DNA of 9,964 nucleotides from Azoarcus sp. (GTDB lineage: Bacteria > Pseudomonadota > Gammaproteobacteria > Burkholderiales > Rhodocyclaceae): positions 1-9,964 of the forward strand of contig JALNWS010000147.1 in the NCBI GenBank assembly GCA_023230755.1, in the 5' to 3' direction. The stretch's first letter is position 1. Each line of letters begins with the position of its first letter. The notes beneath the pieces were generated by a model. The model saw only the letters and a program-made list of their open reading frames with translations. It was not told the DNA's origin and searched no databases. A program made the translations under genes and the position numbers. Below, piece after piece: positions 1-5,896 of this stretch.

Positions 1-123
1 GGAACGGGCTACTCGGGCATCGAGAACGCATTGTTCTACAAGGACAACTGCCGCATGCTGTACGGCAGCGCGCAACAGGCCATCGGCGAGGTGATTACGC
101 ACGTGAAGGCGCTCGAGGGTTGA
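1..123 (+). CDS. pntB: NAD(P) transhydrogenase subunit beta, C-terminal end (partial)
   Basis: The first 40 codons are open in frame 1 and end at a TGA (121-123). The peptide contains GYSGIENALFYKDN and RMLYGSAQQAIGEVI, which matches from memory the C-terminal tail of PntB (E. coli version: GYAGVQNPLFF...MLFGDAK). PntB is the membrane-embedded beta subunit of proton-translocating transhydrogenase. Its C-terminal cytoplasmic domain III, seen here, binds NADP(H), and the enzyme uses the proton gradient to reduce NADP+ with NADH. The start and all membrane segments lie upstream of the window. It is on the same strand as pyc, but the 149-base gap leaves co-transcription open. Recognition rests on a short but distinctive tail. 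Confidence 0.88.
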   Translation, partial: GTGYSGIENALFYKDNCRMLYGSAQQAIGEVITHVKALEG

Positions 124-272
124 AACCGACGTGGCCGTGGGCGGCTTGCCTGCCTGCGGCCTCGAATCAAGTCATGAGCTCAGCCGACGGGGCATGACCC
201 TGTCGCTGATTGCACCGGCGTTGTTGTCCGACCACGGACACCGATGCGCGGCCCAACAGGGAGCACAAAAGC
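124..272 (+). other. pntB-pyc intergenic region with two small dyads
   Basis: This 149-base gap contains no convincing ORF. Three inverted repeats can be read: GGCCG (133-137) with CGGCC (157-161), which could be a weak pntB terminator although no T-run follows; GTCATG (171-176) with CATGAC (193-198), whose half-sites are 22 bp apart centre to centre, a spacing compatible with a dimeric regulator; and TGTCCG (225-230) with CGGACA (235-240), a 6-bp stem with a 4-base loop about 30 bases before the pyc start. No clear -10/-35 pair was found. Any role is inference. Confidence 0.35.
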
Positions 273-3200
273 ATGAAGAAGATCCGCAGCATTCTGGTCG
301 CAAACCGCAGCGAAATCGCCATTCGGGTGTTTCGCGCCGCGAGCGAGATGAATATCCGTACGGTCGGCATCTACGCGCATGAAGACCGCCTTGCCCTGCA
401 CCGTTTCAAGGCTGACGAGGCTTACCAGGTGGGGGCGGGCAAGAAGCCGATTCAGGCCTATCTCGACATCCCCGACATCATCCGCATCGCACGCGAGGCG
501 GGGGTGGATGCGATCCATCCGGGCTACGGTTTCCTGTCCGAGAACCCCGATTTCGCCGAAGCCTGTGCCGCGGCCGGGATCGCCTTCATCGGCCCGAGCC
601 CGACAGTGATGCGTCAGCTCGGCAACAAGGTGTCGGCACGTGAGCTGGCGCAGCGCGCCGGTGTGCCCGTGGTGCCGGCGACGGGGGCGCTGCCCTATGA
701 CCTGGAGACCTCGCGCCGGCTGGCGGCAGAGGTGGGCTATCCGTTGATGCTCAAGGCGAGCTGGGGCGGTGGTGGCCGCGGCATGCGGGCGATCGAGTGC
801 GAGGCCGAACTCGGCGATGCGATCGACGCCGCGCGTCGCGAGGCCGCGGCGGCTTTCGGCAATGACGAGGTGTATCTCGAAAAGCTGGTGCGCCGTGCGC
901 GCCACGTCGAAGTGCAGGTGCTGGGCGACACCCACGGCCAGCTGGTGCACCTGTTCGAGCGCGACTGCTCGGTGCAGCGGCGCAACCAGAAGGTGGTGGA
1001 GCGCGCCCCTGCACCCTACCTCGATGCGTGGCGACGGGCAGAGCTGTGTGAAGCGGCGCTCAAGCTCGCGCGTGAAGTGGGCTACTCGCACGCGGGAACG
1101 GTCGAGTTCCTGATGGACGTGGATACCGATGACTTCTACTTCATCGAGGTCAATCCGCGTATCCAGGTCGAGCACACGGTGACCGAGCAGGTCACCGGCG
1201 TGGATATCGTCAAGGCCCAGATCCGTATCACCGAGGGCGCACGGATCGGCGACGAGGACAGCATGATCCCGGCGCAGGAGGCGATCCGTCTTCACGGCCA
1301 TGCGCTGCAGTGCCGGGTGACCACCGAGGACCCCGAGAACGGTTTCACCCCCGACTACGGGCGCATTACCGCTTACCGCAGCGCGGCAGGCCTCGGCGTG
1401 CGCCTTGACGGCGGCACCGCCTATTCCGGCGCGGTCATCACCCCGTTCTACGATTCCCTGCTGGTGAAAGTGACGGTGTGGGGCAACACCCCGGACGAGG
1501 CGAGCGCCCGCATGGACCGGGCGCTGCGCGAATTCCGGGTGCGCGGCGTATCGACCAACCTTGCCTTCCTCGAGAACGTCATCGCCCACCCGCTGTTTAC
1601 CTCGGGCGAATGCACCACGCGTTTCATCGACGACACGCCGGCGCTGTTCCATTTCCCCCTGCGTCAGGATCGTGCGAGCAGGCAGCTCACCTTCCTTGGC
1701 GAGGTCATCGTCAATGGCAACCCGGAGATGAAAGGTCGCAACGCCCCCCCTTTGCCTATTCCCCGCCCGAAATTGCCGGCGTGCGACCGTGGCGCGCCGA
1801 TTCCGGCCGGCAGTCGCGACCGGCTCAAGGAGATGGGGGCGGAGCGCTTCTCCCAATGGATGCGCGACGAGCCGCGTGTGCTGCTTACCGACACCACGAT
1901 GCGCGACGCCCACCAGTCGCTGTTCGCGACCCGCATGCGGACCGCCGACATGCTCGCCGTGGCGCCGCACTACGCGCGCATGGGGGCGGATCTGTTCTCG
2001 CTCGAGTGCTGGGGGGGCGCGACCTTTGATGTGGCGATGCGCTTTCTGAAAGAAGACCCGTGGCAACGCCTGGGGCAGCTGCGCGAGGCGATTCCGAACG
2101 TGCTGTTCCAGATGCTGTTGCGGGGTTCCAACGCTGTCGGCTACACCAACTATTCGGACAACGTGGTGCGCCACTTCGTGCAACAGGCTGCGCGCGGACC
2201 CGATGGCGTGGGCGGCATCGATCTGTTCCGCGTGTTCGACTCGCTCAACTGGGTGGACAACATGCGGGTGGCGATCGACGCGGTGCGCGACACCGGCGCG
2301 CTGTGCGAGGCGGTGATCTGCTACACAGGCGACCTGTTCGATTCGTCACGCAGCAAGTACAACCTGAAGTACTACGTCGACATGGCCCGTGCGCTGGAGA
2401 AAGCCGGTGCCAACATCCTGTGCATCAAGGACATGGCGGGCGTGTGCCGGCCGCGCGCGGTCACTGAGCTGGTTCGGGTGCTGCGCGAGGAGACCGGCCT
2501 GCCGCTGCATTTCCATACCCACGACACCAGCGGCATTTCCGCCGCCAGCGTGCTCGCGGCGGTCGAGGCCGGCGTGGATGCGGTGGACGGGGCGCTCGAT
2601 TCGATGAGCGGACTGACCTCGCAACCCAGCCTGGGTTCGATCGTGGCGGCGCTTGAAGGCACCGCGCACGACCCCAAGGTCGATCTGCGTGCGCTGCAGG
2701 CGCTGTCGCGGTACTGGGAGGGCGTGCGCCGGCAATATTCGCCGTTCGAGCCTGACATCCGTGCCGGCACCTCCGAGGTCTACCGCCACGAAATGCCGGG
2801 CGGGCAGTATACGAACCTGCGCGAACAGGCGCGGGCGGTGGGGATCGAGGAGCGCTGGCCACAGGTGGCGGACGCCTACGCGGAGGTCAACCTGCTGTTC
2901 GGCGACATCGTCAAGGTGACGCCTTCGTCCAAGGTCGTTGGCGACATGGCGCTGTTCATGGTGACCAATGAGCTGCAACCGCAGGACATTACCGACCCGA
3001 AGCGCGACATCGCCTTTCCCGAGTCGGTGGTGCAGCTGTTCCGCGGCGAGCTCGGCTATCCGCCGGACGGCTTCCCCGAAGCCTTGCAGAAGAAGGTGCT
3101 GAACGGTCTGGAGCCGGTTGTCGGGCGTGCCGCCGACCACCTGCCCGACGTCGACCTGGCGCAGGCGAAGGCCGCGCTCGAGGCCGAGATCGGACGCCCG

Positions 3201-3725
3201 GTAAGCGAAACCGATCTGGCTTCGTCGCTGATGTACCCGAAGGTGTTCCGCGATTTCGCGCGCCACGACAGTCTGTACGGGGATGTGTCGGTGCTGCCGA
3301 CGCCGGCCTTCTTCTACGGTCTGGTCGAGGGCGAGGAGATCTCGGTCGAAATCGACCGCGGCAAGACGCTGGTGATTCGCCTGCTCGGCCGCAGCGATAC
3401 GGACGATGGTCACGTGAAGCTGTTCTTCGAGCTCAATGGTCAGCCGCGGCTGATCAAGGTGCCCGTTGCCGGATTCAATGCGGTCGAACGGCCCCGGGCT
3501 GACCCGGGCAATCCGGATCAGGTCGGCGCGCCGATGCCGGGCATGGTGGGGACGATCGCCGTGCGCCCCGGCCAGCACGTGAGCAAGGGGGACATGCTGC
3601 TGACGCTGGAAGCGATGAAGATGGAGCTGTCGATCAAGGCCGAGCGCGACGGCGTGGTGAAACAGGTCTACACCGCGTCAGGCACCGTCGTGGCGGCCAA
3701 GGATCTGCTGCTCGATTTCTCATGA
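273..3725 (+). CDS. pyc: Pyruvate carboxylase, single-chain biotin enzyme
   Basis: Predicted 1150-residue cytoplasmic enzyme that makes oxaloacetate from pyruvate, bicarbonate and ATP (anaplerosis, gluconeogenesis). The biotin carboxylase domain spans about 1-460, with K161 and the glycine loop GGGGRGM (165-171), and EVNPRIQVE (292-300), which carries the catalytic Glu, Asn and Arg. The carboxyltransferase barrel starts near 540: TDTTMRDAHQS supplies metal ligand D545 and Q548, IKDMAG supplies the carbamylated lysine K719, HTHD supplies metal ligands H748/H750, and KVTPSSK supplies the catalytic threonine T883. The C-terminal biotin carrier domain has EAMKMEL with biotinyl lysine K1116. Length is normal for single-chain pyruvate carboxylase. 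The ATG at 273 is chosen because MKKIRSILVANRSEIAIR is the usual family N-terminus and GGGAG lies at 259-263; an in-frame ATG at 210 would add 21 unrelated residues. A short insertion near 641-646 is discussed in findings. Confidence 0.97.
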   Translation: MKKIRSILVANRSEIAIRVFRAASEMNIRTVGIYAHEDRLALHRFKADEAYQVGAGKKPIQAYLDIPDIIRIAREAGVDAIHPGYGFLSENPDFAEACAAAGIAFIGPSPTVMRQLGNKVSARELAQRAGVPVVPATGALPYDLETSRRLAAEVGYPLMLKASWGGGGRGMRAIECEAELGDAIDAARREAAAAFGNDEVYLEKLVRRARHVEVQVLGDTHGQLVHLFERDCSVQRRNQKVVERAPAPYLDAWRRAELCEAALKLAREVGYSHAGTVEFLMDVDTDDFYFIEVNPRIQVEHTVTEQVTGVDIVKAQIRITEGARIGDEDSMIPAQEAIRLHGHALQCRVTTEDPENGFTPDYGRITAYRSAAGLGVRLDGGTAYSGAVITPFYDSLLVKVTVWGNTPDEASARMDRALREFRVRGVSTNLAFLENVIAHPLFTSGECTTRFIDDTPALFHFPLRQDRASRQLTFLGEVIVNGNPEMKGRNAPPLPIPRPKLPACDRGAPIPAGSRDRLKEMGAERFSQWMRDEPRVLLTDTTMRDAHQSLFATRMRTADMLAVAPHYARMGADLFSLECWGGATFDVAMRFLKEDPWQRLGQLREAIPNVLFQMLLRGSNAVGYTNYSDNVVRHFVQQAARGPDGVGGIDLFRVFDSLNWVDNMRVAIDAVRDTGALCEAVICYTGDLFDSSRSKYNLKYYVDMARALEKAGANILCIKDMAGVCRPRAVTELVRVLREETGLPLHFHTHDTSGISAASVLAAVEAGVDAVDGALDSMSGLTSQPSLGSIVAALEGTAHDPKVDLRALQALSRYWEGVRRQYSPFEPDIRAGTSEVYRHEMPGGQYTNLREQARAVGIEERWPQVADAYAEVNLLFGDIVKVTPSSKVVGDMALFMVTNELQPQDITDPKRDIAFPESVVQLFRGELGYPPDGFPEALQKKVLNGLEPVVGRAADHLPDVDLAQAKAALEAEIGRPVSETDLASSLMYPKVFRDFARHDSLYGDVSVLPTPAFFYGLVEGEEISVEIDRGKTLVIRLLGRSDTDDGHVKLFFELNGQPRLIKVPVAGFNAVERPRADPGNPDQVGAPMPGMVGTIAVRPGQHVSKGDMLLTLEAMKMELSIKAERDGVVKQVYTASGTVVAAKDLLLDFS

Positions 3726-3734
3726 GTGCTGGCG

Positions 3735-3758
3735 GGCGGAGGCATTTGAGCCTCCGCC
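3735..3758. terminator. Hairpin between convergent pyc and ycgR-like gene
   Basis: GGCGGAGGC (3735-3743) and GCCTCCGCC (3750-3758) form a perfect 9-bp stem with a 6-base loop, starting 9 bases after the pyc stop and ending 19 bases from the stop of the opposing ycgR-like gene. Position and strength suit a bidirectional transcription barrier. There is no T-run on either side, so it is not a textbook intrinsic terminator and may stabilise 3' ends instead. Confidence 0.6.
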
Positions 3759-3777
3759 TCGCGCGGCGCAGGTGGGC

Positions 3778-4557
3778 TCAGAGCCCGCCGCGTTCGCGCG
3801 CGCTGCGTTCGCGTTCGGTCTTGAAGATGTAGCGCTGAATCTGGGTGTCGGCGGCACGCGGCAGTTCAACAAAGCGGCAACCTACCCGTTGCGTCAATAC
3901 GCCGCTGCGGGATGACTGCTGTGCATTGTTCCTGACTTCGAGCCTGACCGTGAGCGCTTCGCCATCGACCAGTTTGAGCACGCAATTTCCGATGATCGTT
4001 CCGATTGGCAGGGGCGCTGTGTCGGGCGGCAGTTGCACGGCCATACCGCCCGGACTGATGTCCAGTACGCGGGCTTCGAAGGGCTCGGCATCGGTTTCTG
4101 TGCTAGGCAGGACGAGTCGGCAGCTGACTTCGTGCGTCAGCGGGACCTGCATGCGGTAGAGCTCGCGCCGTTGCAGGCGTGCCATTTGCTCGGGCACACG
4201 CGCGGCAAAGGCGGGGCGGCCACCGAGCGGCATTTCGGTGAGCGCACCGAGGGTGAACTGAATCCGGATCCGGTCCAGCTGAGTGACGCACACCATGCGC
4301 TCGGCCTGCAATGCCTTTGCGTTGATCAGTGGGTCCGGGCTGACATCGAGAAAGACCCATTCCTCGTCGTCGGAGAGCGTTACCAGCGCCGTCAGAAAAG
4401 ACTGAGAGCCGGGGGACAGATGGGCGCTGATGAGCGCGTGTCCGTCGATCAGTGACTGCAGCAGTTGTCGGATCTGCCGTTTCCCGTGCAGCAGGTATTG
4501 CTCGAGCGACTCGTTGTGTAGCGGCGCGACGGGTTGATTTTCTGTCTCTTCGGCCAT
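3778..4557 (-). CDS. YcgR-type flagellar brake protein with PilZ domain (copy 1)
   Basis: A 259-residue predicted cytoplasmic protein. The N-terminal half (about 15-120) resembles the YcgR N-terminal domain. The C-terminal half (about 125-250) is a PilZ domain with both cyclic-di-GMP-binding signatures: R130-R131-E-L-Y-R135 (the RxxxR box) and D166-I-S-P-G-G171 (the D/NxSxxG box). Known YcgR proteins bind cyclic-di-GMP through these boxes and then slow or bias the flagellar motor at the stator-rotor interface. It is the last gene of the flagellar group on this strand and aligns without gaps over its whole length with the adjacent copy 2. An extended -10-like element lies 43 bases before the start codon, so it may have its own promoter. 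The Shine-Dalgarno is poor (AAGG almost touching the ATG). The symbol ycgR fits the family but is withheld because two copies exist. Confidence 0.88.
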   Translation of the reverse strand: MAEETENQPVAPLHNESLEQYLLHGKRQIRQLLQSLIDGHALISAHLSPGSQSFLTALVTLSDDEEWVFLDVSPDPLINAKALQAERMVCVTQLDRIRIQFTLGALTEMPLGGRPAFAARVPEQMARLQRRELYRMQVPLTHEVSCRLVLPSTETDAEPFEARVLDISPGGMAVQLPPDTAPLPIGTIIGNCVLKLVDGEALTVRLEVRNNAQQSSRSGVLTQRVGCRFVELPRAADTQIQRYIFKTERERSARERGGL

Positions 4558-4598
4558 GCCTTGTCTGATGTGGAGAATACGCCGTTGTGGATAGGAAG

Positions 4599-4614
4599 CC
4601 TTATAGCACGGCTC
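4599..4614 (-). promoter_or_regulatory. Putative extended -10 promoter of ycgR-like copy 1
   Basis: On the minus strand this reads GAGCCGTGCTATAAGG. TATAAG (4600-4605) differs by one base from the sigma-70 -10 consensus and is preceded by TG plus one base, an extended -10. No -35 resembling TTGACA is seen at 16-18 bp. The same 16-mer with one change stands before copy 2 at 5478-5493, at nearly the same distance from its start codon. It does not match the sigma-28 consensus (GCCGATAA). Confidence 0.5.
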
Positions 4615-4622
4615 ACGCCGTG
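4607..4622. repeat. Palindrome overlapping the copy 1 promoter element
   Basis: CACGGC-TCAC-GCCGTG is a perfect 6-bp inverted repeat with a 4-base loop. It begins 33 bases after the stop of ycgR-like copy 2 and overlaps the upstream half of the promoter-like element of copy 1. It could be a weak terminator of copy 2 (no T-run follows), an operator, or chance. The equivalent site before copy 2 keeps the left arm only approximately. Confidence 0.4.
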
Positions 4623-4654
4623 TGGGAGCGCCGACGTGGCGCGGTGCCAGAAAC

Positions 4655-5434
4655 TCAGTAGTTTCCGCGTTCGCGGGCGTTGCGGGTGCGCTCTATCCTG
4701 AGGATGTAGCGCTGGATGATGCTGTCGGCATTGCGGGGCAGGTCGAGGAATTCGCAGCCCGCGCGCTGCATTTCGATTCCGTTGCGATTGACCAGCCGGA
4801 ACAGGTTTCTGACCATCAACCGGGTGCCGATCGGTTCGGCCTCGGGCAGGCGCAGGGTGCAGCCGCGAAACTCCATGTGCGGCTCGAACACGAAATCCGA
4901 GGGGGGGACGGCGATCGCGATGCCACCACTGCTGATGTCGATGATTCTGACTTCGACCGGCATGCGGTTACTTTCGCCGCCCACGATCGGAAGCTCGCAG
5001 ATCACCGAGTGGGTGACGGGCGTCTGCAGACGGTAGAACTCGCGGCGTTGCAGGCGCAGCACGCTGGCAGGCAGCAACAAGCGAAACGCCGGGCGGCCAT
5101 CGACCTGGATCCGGGTCGGATTTTCTACCTGGAACTGGATGCGGATGCTCTGCAGCTGGGTGATGCAGGTGATCTGTGCTGCCTGTTCGATGCGGGCATT
5201 GATCGATTCCTCTGCGCTGCCGTCCAGCAGCAGCGCGGTGTCGTCATCGGCCAGGCCGAGCACGGCGGTCAGGAATGACTGATTGCCGGGCGACAGTTGT
5301 GCACTGACCAGCGCGCGGCCAGTCACGAGACTGGTCAGCAGCTGGCGGATCTCGCGGGGGCTCTGCAGCAGATATTTTGCTTCTTCATCTGAGCTGAGGA
5401 GTTCGACCCGGGTGCGTTCGTTATCGTTGGACAT
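4655..5434 (-). CDS. YcgR-type flagellar brake protein with PilZ domain (copy 2)
   Basis: A 259-residue paralogue of the next gene downstream. A hand alignment needs no gaps and gives about 118 identical positions (roughly 45%). The best-kept stretches are the N-terminal ALVSAQLSPGNQSFLTA (41-57), the PilZ arginine box R130-R131-E-F-Y-R135, the D166-I-S-S-G-G171 box, and the C-terminal QRYI...ARERG. Both cyclic-di-GMP signatures are intact, so ligand binding is predicted. As a YcgR-family protein it should act on flagellar motor output. The N-terminal 25 residues and the segment around 181-190 are the most divergent, so the two copies may differ in partner or affinity (inference). It sits 120 bases after the flhB-like gene with its own promoter-like element. 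The start at 5434 has only a weak AGG upstream; no better start is evident. Confidence 0.88.
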   Translation of the reverse strand: MSNDNERTRVELLSSDEEAKYLLQSPREIRQLLTSLVTGRALVSAQLSPGNQSFLTAVLGLADDDTALLLDGSAEESINARIEQAAQITCITQLQSIRIQFQVENPTRIQVDGRPAFRLLLPASVLRLQRREFYRLQTPVTHSVICELPIVGGESNRMPVEVRIIDISSGGIAIAVPPSDFVFEPHMEFRGCTLRLPEAEPIGTRLMVRNLFRLVNRNGIEMQRAGCEFLDLPRNADSIIQRYILRIERTRNARERGNY

Positions 5435-5477
5435 GGGGCCTGACGCTGGTGCGATTTCGGTAAAGTATTGCCCGAAC

Positions 5478-5493
5478 CTTATAGCACGACTCG
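5478..5493 (-). promoter_or_regulatory. Putative extended -10 promoter of ycgR-like copy 2
   Basis: On the minus strand this reads GAGTCGTGCTATAAGG, which is 15/16 identical to the element before copy 1. TATAAG (5478-5483) with an upstream TGC forms an extended -10, 44 bases before the start codon (43 for copy 1). Sequences on both sides have diverged, which argues that the element is conserved for function. No good -35 is visible. Confidence 0.5.
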
Positions 5494-5530
5494 GTGCCGC
5501 GGGCCTTGTCGACGCTCAAGTCCGGCGCAA

Positions 5531-5551
5531 GTGGCTTCGGGGCCGCGCCAC
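5531..5551 (-). terminator. Weak hairpin after the flhB-like gene
   Basis: GTGGC (5531-5535) and GCCAC (5547-5551) can form a 5-bp stem with an 11-base loop just after the stop of the flhB-like gene. The stem is short and no T-run follows, so this is at most a weak terminator or an RNA-end stabiliser. Confidence 0.2.
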
Positions 5552-5554
5552 CGT

Positions 5555-5896
5555 TCATTCGGGTTTTCGTGCCGCGCCGCCCATCAGCCCGGCAAGCGCG
5601 GGTGGCGGCGGGGGGGCTGATGCATCCTTGCCCTGTTCGATGCGGTACAGCCAGGCGAGCAGCTCTGCGACCGCGACATAGAGTTGGGGCGGGATATGGG
5701 TGTCGAGGTCGACCTGCATCAGCAGCGAAACCAGCTCGGGCGATTCGTGCACGTAGACGCCAGCTTCGCGGGCACGCTCGATGATCTCCTGCGCGATCAG
5801 GCCGCGCCCCTTGGCGACGACGCGCGGTGCGCCTTCGCCGCTGGAGTAGGTCAGGGCGACCGCTTCGCCGCGGCCCGGGGTTTCATCCGCGCTCAT
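5555..5896 (-). CDS. Stand-alone FlhB C-terminal domain-like protein (FhlB/FlhX type)
   Basis: A 113-residue predicted soluble protein. Residues 12-88 (AVALTYSSG...APRVVAKGRGLIAQEI...GVYVHESPELVSLL...IPPQLYVAVAELLAWLY) match the cytoplasmic C-terminal domain of FlhB/YscU export-switch proteins. The four membrane helices and the NPTH self-cleavage motif of full FlhB are absent; the protein begins just after the point where FlhB would be cut. Known stand-alone homologues (FhlB, FlhX) can substitute for or modulate the cleaved FlhB domain in flagellar export. The tail (90-113) is Ala/Pro-rich with five prolines in a row at 95-99. The start at 5896 is preferred over the ATG at 5911 because GGAG lies 7 bases before it; the gene then overlaps the end of the fliK-like gene by 14 bases, suggesting translational coupling. 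A separate full-length flhB is expected elsewhere in the genome. Confidence 0.85.
   Translation of the reverse strand: MSADETPGRGEAVALTYSSGEGAPRVVAKGRGLIAQEIIERAREAGVYVHESPELVSLLMQVDLDTHIPPQLYVAVAELLAWLYRIEQGKDASAPPPPPALAGLMGGAARKPE

Noticed and set aside
210..272. Upstream in-frame ATG that would extend pyruvate carboxylase by 21 residues
   Set aside because: The extra residues do not resemble the family, and the ATG at 273 has a GGGAG and the conserved N-terminus.
180..2183. A 667-codon open frame on the minus strand opposite pyc (and another of 410 codons at 2346-3578)
   Set aside because: They lie wholly antisense to a strongly conserved enzyme gene. Their His/Arg-rich composition is typical of the complement of G+C-rich coding DNA, and no family pattern is recognisable.
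4033..4455. Plus-strand open frames of 100-220 codons across the ycgR-like genes (also 4622-5278) and across fliK (6450-7265)
   Set aside because: They are shadows of the minus-strand genes, which have clear domain motifs; none shows a recognisable family or a supported start.
4639..4660. TGGCAC on the minus strand before ycgR-like copy 1 as a sigma-54 -24 box
   Set aside because: The matching -12 TTGC element is missing at the required spacing.
5461..5488. TAAAG-like sequence on the plus strand suggesting a sigma-28 promoter
   Set aside because: It points away from the flagellar genes and has no GCCGATAA at the proper distance.
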